From contig CAVTJR010000001.1 in NCBI GenBank assembly GCA_963735115.1, positions 1 through 64,000 of the forward strand: a stretch of 64,000 nt of DNA, read 5' to 3'. The notes below the pieces were generated by a model. That model saw nothing but the letters and a program-made list of their open reading frames with translations, did not search any database and was not told where the DNA came from. Both the position numbers and the translations under genes were made by a program. Shown here in pieces: positions 16,407 through 24,029 of this stretch (positions are counted from its first letter, which is position 1; the number at the start of each line of letters is the position of its first letter). This DNA is from JAKACA01 sp963735115 (GTDB taxonomy: Bacteria; Actinomycetota; Acidimicrobiia; Acidimicrobiales; Bog-793).

Positions 16407-17195
16407 GTGAACCGCCACCTCCTCTTCCAACTGTCGGATCTCCACCTCGTCGCCGCCGGCCTGTTGCGTCCCGGAGTCGACCCGCTCGAGAACCTCGACC
16501 GCGCCATCGACCTCATCGTCAGCTCACCCAGCCGGCCGGAGGCCATCCTGCTCACCGGCGACCTCGCCGACGCCGCAGATCCGCTCGCCTACCGGCTGTT
16601 GCGCGAGCGCGCCGAGCGACTCTCGGCGGCCACCTCGGCCGCCGTCGTCTTCATCCCGGGCAACCACGACGATCGGGCCACGTTCCAACGCGAGCTGCTC
16701 GGTGGTCATCCGCGCGACGGGGTCGCCCCGCCCATCGATCAGGTTCACTGGTTCGGCGAGCTCCGCGTCATCTCGCTCGACTCGGTCATCCCGGGCGTCG
16801 ACGGCGGCGAGCTCGGCGACGGGCAGCTCGAGTTCCTGCGAAGCGAGCTCGCCCACCGGGCACCCGACGGCACCGTGCTCGCCCTCCACCACCCCCCGAT
16901 CACCTCCCCCATCCGCTCGATGGCCGGCATGGCCCTCGCCCATCCTGAGCGGCTGGCCTCTGTCATCGAAGGTTCCGACGTGTGCCTCGTGGTCGCCGGG
17001 CACAACCACCATGCGAGCGCCGGCATGCTCGGCAGCACGCCCGTGTGCGTCGCTCCCGCCTTGTCGTACCGGTCCGACCCCCTCGTGGAGGACGCCTACG
17101 TCGCCCTGTCCGGGAGCGCCTTCACGCGCATCGACGTGATCGATCGCCAACCGCTCGCCACGCTCGTGCCCGTGCCCCTCCGAGCTCTCCCGTAA
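16407..17195 (+). CDS. CpdA-like metallophosphoesterase
   Basis: Protein of 262 residues with the full calcineurin-type metal motif set: D-x-H (LSDLH, Asp11/His13), GD in LLTGDLADAAD, GNHD in IPGNHDD, a histidine in LALHHPPI, and GHxH in VVAGHNHHAS. This order fits the class III cyclic-nucleotide phosphodiesterase (CpdA/Rv0805) group that hydrolyses 3',5'-cAMP or other phosphodiesters. The GTG at 16407 places the D-x-H motif near the N-terminus as in homologues. Divergent from the tyrosine phosphatase with only a short spacer, so the promoters must overlap. Confidence 0.8.
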   Translation: MNRHLLFQLSDLHLVAAGLLRPGVDPLENLDRAIDLIVSSPSRPEAILLTGDLADAADPLAYRLLRERAERLSAATSAAVVFIPGNHDDRATFQRELLGGHPRDGVAPPIDQVHWFGELRVISLDSVIPGVDGGELGDGQLEFLRSELAHRAPDGTVLALHHPPITSPIRSMAGMALAHPERLASVIEGSDVCLVVAGHNHHASAGMLGSTPVCVAPALSYRSDPLVEDAYVALSGSAFTRIDVIDRQPLATLVPVPLRALP

Positions 17196-17225
17196 CTGCC
17201 TCAGCCGCAACTGCGGCGTCCAAGG

Positions 17226-17300
17226 CTGAAGCGCCCATAACTGAAGCGCCCACGACTGAAGCGCCCACGACTGAAGCGCCCACGACTGAAGCGCCCATAA
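17226..17300. repeat. Five tandem copies of a 15-bp repeat
   Basis: The unit CTGAAGCGCCCAYRA is present five times without spacers: copies 1 and 5 end CATAA, copies 2-4 end CACGA, and a partial copy (CTGAG) follows. It fills the 149-bp gap between the phosphoesterase and MFS genes. The 15-bp period keeps a reading frame, but no real gene covers it. It could be a slippage-prone microsatellite in the 5' region of the transporter gene. Confidence 0.95.
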
Positions 17301-17344
17301 CTGAGTAGTGTCGTCCAAACGACACCTCGCCAGAGGGGGACCCG

Positions 17345-19300
17345 ATGGCCAACGAAGTAGCCGTGGCGGCACCGGGCGGGGCAGCCGCTCCTTCGCTCAT
17401 CGAGGGCCTCTGGCGACGGCAGCTGCCCCACTACCCGAACAACAGCCGGCGGGCGGTGTACCTCGGCATCGTCGTCCTCGTCACGATCGTCCTGTACTAC
17501 GAGCTCTACATCCAGGGAGCCGTCTCGACCAAGATCATCCTGCAGTTCGGGATGACGTTCCGCTACTTCGTCTTCGTCTCGGTGGTCGGCAACCTCGTCG
17601 GCGCCTTCGCCTCCCTCGCGGCCGGTCTCGCCGACCGTTGGGGACGGGCCAACCTCGTCGCCTACGGACTGCTGCTCACAGGAGTCCTCATCTGCTTCGG
17701 CCTCCCGAACGTCACCCACAAAGCCGAGTACCTGATCCTGTTCGCACTCGTGAGCTTCGTGGAGGGCGTCGTGCTCGTCGCCACGCCAGCGCTCATCCGC
17801 GACTTCTCGCCGCAACTCGGGCGGGCGCAGGCGATGGGCTTCTGGACGCTCGGCCCGGTGATCGGGAGCCTTGTGGTGACGGAGGTCTCCAGCCACACGC
17901 TCACGACGCATGCCGACTGGCAGTACCAGTTCCGTCTCTGCGGAGCCATCGGCCTCGTGGTCTTCCTCATCGCCGTGGTCGGCCTCCGGGAGCTCTCGCC
18001 GAAGATACGCGACCAGCTGATGGTGAGCCTGCACGACCGCGTCCTCATCGAAGCCCGCGCCGCCGGCATCGACCCCGAGAAGGTCTTGAAGAACCACTGG
18101 CGGCAGATGCTGCGATTCGACATCGTCGGCCCGGCATTCGCCATCAGCGTGTTCCTGCTCTTCTACTACATCGCCGTGGGTTTCTTCGTCGTGTACTTCG
18201 CCACGACGTTCGGGTATTCGCCGGCGCGGACCAACAGCCTTGCCAACTGGTACTGGATCACGAATGCCATCGCCCTTGTGACGGCGGGTTTCTTCTCCGA
18301 TCTCCTGCGCGTGCGCAAGCCCTTCATGGTCGTGGGGGCGATCATGGGGGCCGTCGGCGTCGCCATCTTCGCCATGAAGGCGACCCAGCCGACGACGAGC
18401 TATTCGACCTTCGGGCTCATCCTCATCCTCATCTCGGCCGGGGGCGGGCTGGCGTACTGCGGGTGGATGGCGGCTTTTACCGAGACGGTCGAGAAACACA
18501 ACCCGGCCGCCACAGCCACCGGCCTCGCCGTGTGGGGCTGGACGATCCGCATGGTCGTGACCGTCTCGCTCATCGCCCTCACCTTCGCCATCAGCGCCGC
18601 CAACGTGCTCGTGGACAATGGGCCGACGGCGCAAGCGATCTTGACGAAGTACCCCAGCCAGGTTGCGACCCTGCAGCTGGTCGACCCGGCCACGCTGGCG
18701 ACACTCAGCGCCAACCCGAGCAACGTGGCCGCGCAGGCGAAGGCCGTCAGCGAGCTCTCGAAGATCCCGGTCGCAACGGTGAGCACGATCATCACGGTGA
18801 AGGCGAAGTACCCGCAGGAGATCGCCACCTTGCAGGCGATCGACCCGACGACGTTGGCGGCGCTGCATGTCAACGCCCACAACACCGCCGCCGACCTGAA
18901 GGCGATCAAGGACATCTCGGCTCATTTCGGGATCTCTTCGGCCGCTGCTACGACCCGGCTGCTCGCCGTCTCCGCCAACTTGAGCACGTCGGAGCTCGAC
19001 CTCCTCTTCACCTACGGGAACAGGTTGAACGCCGCCGCAGCCCGCTTGCTGGCCACCAACGCGGTCCCGAAGGCCGACCTCGCCTACTTGCAGAAGTACG
19101 GCAGCGCCGTCACCCAGGCGCAGAAGAACTCGCCCCACCAATGGCAGCGATGGTGGTGGATCTGCTTCGCCGGCCAGATCGTCTTCCTGCCCTTCATCTT
19201 CCTGTTGGCGGGTCGCTGGAGCCCGCGCAAAGCCCGCGCCGACGCCGAGGCGCACGAGCGGCAGGTCGATCGGGAGCTACGGGAGCTGACGGCGGTCTGA
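17345..19300 (+). CDS. MFS transporter with large extracytoplasmic helical insertion
   Basis: Major facilitator permease of 651 residues, about 200 longer than usual. The first ~420 residues carry eleven predicted helices and MFS-type loops (AGLADRWGRANLVAYG; FSDLLRVRKPFMVVG). A hydrophilic alpha-helical segment of about 170 residues follows (approximately 425-600), before a last helix (WWWICFAGQIVFLPFIFLL). The insertion has an internal duplication: YPSQVATLQLVDPATLATL and YPQEIATLQAIDPTTLAAL. The substrate is unknown. ATG at 17345 has AGAGGGGGAC upstream. It lies 18 bp from the convergent desaturase gene. Confidence 0.85.
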   Translation: MANEVAVAAPGGAAAPSLIEGLWRRQLPHYPNNSRRAVYLGIVVLVTIVLYYELYIQGAVSTKIILQFGMTFRYFVFVSVVGNLVGAFASLAAGLADRWGRANLVAYGLLLTGVLICFGLPNVTHKAEYLILFALVSFVEGVVLVATPALIRDFSPQLGRAQAMGFWTLGPVIGSLVVTEVSSHTLTTHADWQYQFRLCGAIGLVVFLIAVVGLRELSPKIRDQLMVSLHDRVLIEARAAGIDPEKVLKNHWRQMLRFDIVGPAFAISVFLLFYYIAVGFFVVYFATTFGYSPARTNSLANWYWITNAIALVTAGFFSDLLRVRKPFMVVGAIMGAVGVAIFAMKATQPTTSYSTFGLILILISAGGGLAYCGWMAAFTETVEKHNPAATATGLAVWGWTIRMVVTVSLIALTFAISAANVLVDNGPTAQAILTKYPSQVATLQLVDPATLATLSANPSNVAAQAKAVSELSKIPVATVSTIITVKAKYPQEIATLQAIDPTTLAALHVNAHNTAADLKAIKDISAHFGISSAAATTRLLAVSANLSTSELDLLFTYGNRLNAAAARLLATNAVPKADLAYLQKYGSAVTQAQKNSPHQWQRWWWICFAGQIVFLPFIFLLAGRWSPRKARADAEAHERQVDRELRELTAV

Positions 19301-19318
19301 GCCCTCAGCCGCAGGCGC

Positions 19319-20413
19319 TCAGACGCCGGCCTCGGCGTAGGTGAGCCACTTGCCCTCGTCGAAGTCGTAGAGCTTGCATTGGTGGGAGCTCGTCACGAAG
19401 TCGCGGAAGCGCAGCTTGCCGTCGCGCACGGTACCCGGGAAGGCCGCCTCGATGGCGCTGGCGGCGGCCTCGAGGTTGTACATGGGGATGCGCATGTCGA
19501 CGTGGTGAGGGACGTGCACCATGATCCAATGGAGGAAGAGGTTGAAGCCGCGGGGAGCCCGCAGGATGGTCGTCCCCTCCATCTGCCCCCTGAACTTGGT
19601 CCACTCGGAACGCTTCCACCAGCGGATGTCCGGGTGGACGTGGTGCACGTAGACGAGCGACCCGATCATGTACTGGAAACCCAAGAAGGGGAGCACGAGC
19701 ACGCGAGCCACCAGCCAGATCGTTCCCGCCACGGTCCCCGTCATCTCGGCCCCGGCCCAGCTCAACAGGCCGGCGCTCACGAGGAGGAAGCCGAGCACGA
19801 CGAAGCGGTCGCGGCGCACCAGGCGCGCCCAGCGGTGCGGCGGCTTGCCGACGATCATCTTTGACCACCAGACGCGGTGCAGGTAGTAGAGGCCGGCGCC
19901 CATCCAGGACCACTCCATGCGGTGGAGGAGGCGGCCGGCGGGCGACATCTCCCGGAACTCGGTCGCGGTCACGGGATGCCAGACGAAGTCGTAGCCCTGT
20001 CGCACCGTGTAGGAGTGGTGGATGCGGTTGTGACCGAGGATCCAACCTTCGTAGACGTGCAAGCCGGGCAGCATGGCGAGGTGGCCGACGATCGAGTTCA
20101 GCCGCTTGGTCTTGAAGAGGGCGCCATGGGCCGAGTCGTGCCCCACGATGAACAAGGCCGACACGAGCACGGAGGCGGCGGCGGCGAGCGCCAGGGCGGC
20201 GAACACATTCGACACGAAGATCAGCGCCGTGACGAGCCCGAGGTAAATGACCAGGTCACGGCCGAAATACGATAAGCCCTTCCACGTCGGGTTCTCGTAC
20301 ACCGACTTCGGGAGGACGTCGAGGACCGGCTTCAGCGATCCCGTGCGGGGCGACGGAGCCTCGTCCTCGTCCCCTCGTTCAACCGCCGCTCGCGTCATTT
20401 CCTGAAGGGTCAC
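19319..20413 (-). CDS. Membrane fatty acid desaturase
   Basis: Di-iron membrane desaturase of 364 residues. Three histidine boxes are present: HDSAH (92-96), HNRIHH (128-133) and HVPHH (299-303), with an extra HH at 256-257. Four or more predicted membrane helices lie between them. This pattern fits the FADS-type acyl-lipid or acyl-CoA desaturases that introduce cis double bonds to adjust membrane fluidity. GTG start at 20413. A perfect 18-bp palindrome lies ten bases upstream of the start and is a likely repressor site. Confidence 0.88.
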   Translation of the reverse strand: MTLQEMTRAAVERGDEDEAPSPRTGSLKPVLDVLPKSVYENPTWKGLSYFGRDLVIYLGLVTALIFVSNVFAALALAAAASVLVSALFIVGHDSAHGALFKTKRLNSIVGHLAMLPGLHVYEGWILGHNRIHHSYTVRQGYDFVWHPVTATEFREMSPAGRLLHRMEWSWMGAGLYYLHRVWWSKMIVGKPPHRWARLVRRDRFVVLGFLLVSAGLLSWAGAEMTGTVAGTIWLVARVLVLPFLGFQYMIGSLVYVHHVHPDIRWWKRSEWTKFRGQMEGTTILRAPRGFNLFLHWIMVHVPHHVDMRIPMYNLEAAASAIEAAFPGTVRDGKLRFRDFVTSSHQCKLYDFDEGKWLTYAEAGV

Positions 20414-20422
20414 CGGCCCAGC

Positions 20423-20440
20423 CTACCTACCGGTAGGTAG
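20423..20440. promoter_or_regulatory. Perfect 18-bp palindromic operator upstream of desaturase
   Basis: CTACCTACCGGTAGGTAG is a perfect inverted repeat without spacer, centred about 18 bases before the desaturase start. The TACCGGTA core and 18-bp symmetry resemble TetR-family operators of lipid genes in actinobacteria. No TetR gene is in the window, so the regulator would be encoded elsewhere. Its position implies it overlaps the ribosome-binding or early transcribed region, which fits repression. Confidence 0.7.
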
Positions 20441-20491
20441 TTTGTCGAGGGGAGCCCCCTTGCAGGTCGTCAGCGGAGGGTGGAGTCGCCT

Positions 20492-20869
20492 CTAGTCCCA
20501 GGCACGAGCGTCGCGCTCGAAGGCCGCAGGGTCCTGCACGCGAACGACGCAGAAGAAATTCCCGGCCGGATCGCGCATCACCCACCAGCTCTCGATCTTC
20601 TCGACCCGCTCTGCACCGAGCCCCTCGAGGCGGTCGACCTCGGCGTCGACGTCGTCGGTTTCGATGTCGAGGTGGATGCGTGCCGGGGCGTCCACCTGCT
20701 GCACCATGAATTGGAAGCCGGGGACCGGCTCGCCGATCGAGGCGTAGTTCGGATCGTCGTCGTCGATCTCTGCTTCGACGCCGAGGGCGCCGGACCAGAA
20801 CTGCACCACCTCCCGGTACTGCTCCTGCGGGACGTCGACGAGTGCGGCGGTGAGGCGGCTCCGGTGCAT
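20492..20869 (-). CDS. VOC-family (glyoxalase/bleomycin-resistance fold) protein
   Basis: Protein of 125 residues with two beta-alpha-beta-beta-beta modules: SRLTAALVDVP...FWSGALGVEA in the first half and RIHLDIETDDVDAEVDRLEG...MRDPAGNFFCVVR in the second. Such short VOC proteins bind metal and include lyases, isomerases and resistance proteins; the specific role cannot be read. ATG at 20869 chosen because the upstream frame is low-complexity and non-conserved. It follows the desaturase operator in the same orientation but after 51 bp. Confidence 0.8.
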   Translation of the reverse strand: MHRSRLTAALVDVPQEQYREVVQFWSGALGVEAEIDDDDPNYASIGEPVPGFQFMVQQVDAPARIHLDIETDDVDAEVDRLEGLGAERVEKIESWWVMRDPAGNFFCVVRVQDPAAFERDARAWD

Positions 20870-20923
20870 CCCGCCATCTTGCCCGGCGGCGCTCACGGCC
20901 GACAACGCGACCGCAAGGACACA

Positions 20924-20963
20924 CCCCCGCCCCCCGGTCACCTGGGGGGGTGCCGGGGGCGGG
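20924..20963. terminator. GC-rich hairpin upstream of VOC gene
   Basis: CCCGCCCCC (20926-20934) pairs perfectly with GGGGGCGGG (20955-20963) around an additional internal GC-rich loop. It lies in the 322-bp gap between the minus-strand gene ending at 21192 and the VOC gene and could end transcription arriving from upstream. There is no U-tract, so the call is tentative. Confidence 0.45.
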
Positions 20964-21142
20964 AGGCGGTCGCTACCGGTGGCGGCACTCGGTGCTCGCC
21001 CGAGAGCGCGCTGCCTGACCGCGCCGAGGGCAGGTCCCACGTGCCGGTGTCTTCAACCGGAGAGCAGGCATGGACGCCATGAGCTTCGAGCTCGCAGACC
21101 TGCGGGATCGAAGCGTCATTAGGTCAGGATCGGCCCTCCGCC

Positions 21143-21165
21143 AGCCCTTGTCGTGAGTAAGGGCT
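21143..21165 (-). terminator. Hairpin just downstream of the MDMPI-like gene
   Basis: AGCCCTT (21143-21149) and AAGGGCT (21159-21165) form a perfect 7-bp stem with a 9-base loop, 27 bases past the stop of the minus-strand gene at 21192. Position and shape fit a terminator for that gene, although a long U-run is absent. Confidence 0.45.
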
Positions 21166-21191
21166 ACTCAACGGCGAATCCGCCCGCCAGC

Positions 21192-22013
21192 TCAGATCGT
21201 GTAGGCGAGGTTGCTGGCGAGCTTGATCGCAAGCTCTCGGTCGCCCTCGAGGACGATCTCGTCATCGAGCGGCCCGGAGGCTTCGAGGCGGCCGCCCGTG
21301 AGACGGAGGAACAACATGACGGGCAGGCGGATGCCGGTGGTCGGACCGCCCTCGAAGGCTTCGACGAGCTGAGCGCGCTCGTTCACGGCCACGAGATAGG
21401 TCACTTCCACCGAGCCCGTGAGCTCGATTCTCACGCGGGATCCAGCCGGCATGGCCGCCTTGCGGCCGACGATGTAGCCGATGGCGGCTGCGGTCTCCTC
21501 GAGGGCGGAGCGGACGTGGGAAGGCTCGTCGCGGTCAGGAATCCCCAGGGCTTGGCGGATGTCGTGCTCGTGGAGGAAGCAGTCGTAATGTCGGATGCGC
21601 ATGAAGCGGCCGTAGGTTTCCTCGCGCCCGACCGGCGTCCAGGACGGCTCGTCGAACTCCGCCTGTGTCATGGCCCCGAGCGAGCCGAGGCGGCGGCCGA
21701 CGATGTCGTCGAAATCGGCGAGCACGTCCGCGCCGGTACGGCCCCGGTTGGCCTCCACCCAGACCTCGTTGGCTCGCCCGAGGTCGTTCTTCAGATAGGG
21801 GGCATCGGCGACGGCGATGGCAGGGGGAGCCTCGCCCGCCAGCATCGCCTCCGTGCCGGCGAGGTGACTGAGCTGGTCCTTCACCGTCCAACCCGGCAAG
21901 CACGTCGGCGTCGCCCAGTCGGCGTCGCCGAAGCCCCGGCACATGGTCGAGACGGCGGCGTACTCCTCCGACAGCAGGGCCACCATGCGGTCGCGATCGA
22001 CCATCGTCGCCAT
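21192..22013 (-). CDS. Maleylpyruvate isomerase family (DinB-like, mycothiol-type) protein
   Basis: Protein of 273 residues with the MDMPI N-terminal domain typical of actinobacterial TIGR03083 proteins: LLSEEYAAVSTMCRGF, LPGWTVKDQLSHLAGTE, and a second metal-ligand region with RIRHYDCFLHEHDIRQAL, giving His residues for a DinB-like metal site. A beta-rich C-terminal domain follows. Characterised relatives use mycothiol as a cofactor. ATG at 22013 is two bases after the stop of the upstream DsbA-like gene, which resembles a mycothiol-dependent reductase, so the two probably act together in thiol or electrophile metabolism. Confidence 0.8.
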   Translation of the reverse strand: MATMVDRDRMVALLSEEYAAVSTMCRGFGDADWATPTCLPGWTVKDQLSHLAGTEAMLAGEAPPAIAVADAPYLKNDLGRANEVWVEANRGRTGADVLADFDDIVGRRLGSLGAMTQAEFDEPSWTPVGREETYGRFMRIRHYDCFLHEHDIRQALGIPDRDEPSHVRSALEETAAAIGYIVGRKAAMPAGSRVRIELTGSVEVTYLVAVNERAQLVEAFEGGPTTGIRLPVMLFLRLTGGRLEASGPLDDEIVLEGDRELAIKLASNLAYTI

Positions 22014-22014
22014 G

Positions 22015-22714
22015 TCAGGGGGCCTCGTTCTCAACCGTTTCCCAGTCGCGAGCCTCGAGATACGGCCTGAAGGTGGTCGCAATGGCCTCGATGTCGTGGC
22101 GCTGCTTGGGTCGTTTCAGCTCGTAGAGGTGAGGAAACTCGAGCCAGGCGACAAGGCTGACCCACAGGCGCACGGCCGCTTCGCCCGTCGGCGGGTCGAT
22201 GAGCACCGGCCCGAAGAGGGCTTGCCCGTCGTCGAAGAAGAGCGTGGGCACGCCGAAGGCGCCGAGGGCGGTCACCCGCTCGTGGTCGGCCAGCACCTCC
22301 TCGTGGGTGGTCAGAATCCTCCATGGCCGCCCGCACGATGCCAGGTTCGAGGTCGAGCTCGGAAAGGAGTGCCTCGGCGACCTCGGGCCGGTGAGGCTTG
22401 CGTCCCTCGACGTGCAGGGCCGTGCCGGCGGCGAGGTACCAGCGGTCGAGGAGCTCCATGTCGATGCGCCGCAGATAGGCGCCGATCCGCATCATCGACC
22501 ACCCGTACGACCACGCTCGCTCCCAGGGGTGCTTCTTGCCCTCGAGGCGGTTGATCTCCTCGAGGCTGAAGAACCTCCATCGCACCTCGACACCGGTGCG
22601 CTCACGCACCTCTCGCATCCAGATGGAGGTCTGGTAGGCGTACGGGCACATGACGTCGAAGTGGAAGTCGACGCTGCTCGGACCGCTCACCGATGCCTGG
22701 TTCACGCCTGTCAT
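22015..22714 (-). pseudogene. DsbA-family / mycothiol-dependent nitroreductase-like protein, frameshifted
   Basis: Thioredoxin-fold protein whose N-terminal part (SVDFHFDVMCPYAYQTSIWM, ATG at 22714) and C-terminal part (FGVPTLFFDDGQALFGPVLI to FPHLYELKRPKQRHD) are in different frames. The break is near 22305-22320, in the run encoding MEDS then THEEVLADHERVT; one surplus base explains it. Reassembled it would be about 232 residues and resembles mycobacterial Rv2466c, a mycothiol-dependent reductase, although the active site reads CPYA rather than CPWC. It may be a sequencing error rather than a true pseudogene. Its neighbour is the MDMPI-like gene. Confidence 0.75.
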
Positions 22715-22745
22715 GATGTCACGACCCTGCCTGCGGGGACCGCCC

Positions 22746-23276
22746 TCAGTACCAGCCGTAGTTCTCCTCATGCGCCCAGGCGGCGATCGGCGTGCCGTAG
22801 CGGGAGTGGATGTAGCGCTCCCCTGCTATGCACTGGAACCAGCCGGCCCCTTCGGAGCGGGAGCCGGCCCAGTACTGCGAGAAGTGCACGCCTTCGGTGG
22901 CGATCAGGGGCGACGACATCTGAAACCAGCCGTACTGGCCGCCGTTTTCGGCGTGGTAGCCCCACGTGCTCTCGTAGCAGACGATCTTGGCGATGTCGTC
23001 CCGGTAGGTGACGTCACTCCAGTACTTGGCCGGGATGTCGCGGTGCGTGTCGGTGGCACCTTTGATGCGGGCCCACACGACTGCGGGGGCGGAGGAGACG
23101 GTCTCGCCGTTGCACCACGCCCAGTGCGACTCGGCTCTCAGTGCTCCCGTCCCCCGTGCATCGGCCCTGGGCGTCGCCAGGGCGACCTGCCCGTCCGTTA
23201 TCACTGACAGTGACATGATCGCCACTGTGAGTAGCCATAACGGCACACGGGCAGAGACAGTTCGATAGCTGAGCAA
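22746..23276 (-). CDS. Secreted lysozyme/transglycosylase-like protein
   Basis: Protein of 176 residues with an N-terminal signal peptide (VPLWLLTVAIMSLSVITDG, cleavage probably after VALA). The mature part resembles a lysozyme-like muralytic fold: IAKIVCYESTWGYHAENGGQ with a candidate catalytic Glu, then QYGWFQMS, and a C-terminal RYGTPIAAWAHEENYGWY. The predicted role is peptidoglycan cleavage outside the cell. TTG at 23276 is supported by GGAGG seven bases upstream. About 220 bp upstream contain inverted repeats but no gene. Confidence 0.72.
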   Translation of the reverse strand: MLSYRTVSARVPLWLLTVAIMSLSVITDGQVALATPRADARGTGALRAESHWAWCNGETVSSAPAVVWARIKGATDTHRDIPAKYWSDVTYRDDIAKIVCYESTWGYHAENGGQYGWFQMSSPLIATEGVHFSQYWAGSRSEGAGWFQCIAGERYIHSRYGTPIAAWAHEENYGWY

Positions 23277-23495
23277 AGCGTGACCTCCGGGTTGCGGTAC
23301 CCCAACCGGCGAGCTGTCAGCGACACGACCCGATGGTCGACATCACCTCAACTTCGCGAGAGGTACTCGTCAAAAGTCCGTAACCGCGGCGACTCTGGGC
23401 GCCACGAGCCTTACATAGTGGCCGAAGCGCTGACACAAGTCAAACGCGGAGGCGACCCTGGCGGCGCCTCCCTGCTCCCGGCAGCGCCCAGAACC

Positions 23496-24029
23496 TCAGA
23501 GTTTGTAGCCGATATCCCGCAGGAGTTGCCTCCTGTCGGCCTCGTCGGTCGGCGTTTCCACTCCCAACGGTGACATGCCGTCGATGACACCGAGGATGCC
23601 ACGACCGAGCTGAGTCTGGGCGACCACGACCTCGAGCGGATTGGCGGTGGCGCAGTACAGGTTGCACACCTCGGGGATCTGCTTCAGGGCGTTCAGGACG
23701 TTGACCGGGAAGCCTTCGCGGAGGAACACCACGAACGAGTGCCCTGCACCGATGGCGGCGGCGTTTCTCGTGGCCAGCTCGACGAGCTCGGCTGCGTTGC
23801 CGGAACAACGGATGAGGCGCGGACCGGATGCTTCACAGAAGGCGATCCCGAAGCGCAGGTGTGGGCTCGCCCCGACGAGGCTCTCGTGAATGTCCTCGAC
23901 GGTCTTGATGAAGTGCGACTGACCGATGATGACGTTCAGACCGTCGGGGTTCTCGATGGGTACGACATGGAGCGCTGCCGTCTCGCCGGCGCTGGGCGCC
24001 TGACCGTCGGCATCGTTCGATTGGCTCAT
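23496..24029 (-). CDS. Adenosine-specific kinase family protein
   Basis: Protein of 177 residues matching the small family annotated as adenosine-specific kinase (first described in archaea): NVIIGQSHFIKTVEDIHESL, FGIAFCEASGPRLIRCSGN, GHSFVVFLREGFPVNVLNAL, CNLYCATANPLEVVVAQT and GRGILGVIDGMSPLGVET. The biochemical role in bacteria is not established. ATG at 24029 overlaps the stop of the MFS pump gene (TGATG); a GTG one codon upstream is also possible. Coupled to the transporter, it might be linked to efflux or to nucleoside metabolism. Confidence 0.82.
   Translation of the reverse strand: MSQSNDADGQAPSAGETAALHVVPIENPDGLNVIIGQSHFIKTVEDIHESLVGASPHLRFGIAFCEASGPRLIRCSGNAAELVELATRNAAAIGAGHSFVVFLREGFPVNVLNALKQIPEVCNLYCATANPLEVVVAQTQLGRGILGVIDGMSPLGVETPTDEADRRQLLRDIGYKL

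Noticed and set aside
17201..19255. A 684-codon open frame antisense to the MFS gene, including the 15-bp repeats (GRFSRGRFSR).
   Set aside because: The composition is that of a frame shadow and the + strand encodes a clear transporter.
23277..23495. Possible c-di-AMP (ydaO) riboswitch before the secreted lytic enzyme (minus strand has GACAGCTCGCC and short stems).
   Set aside because: The gene context fits, but the conserved GGGGAACC and GGGGTGAA-like blocks are not found. A covariance-model search would decide.
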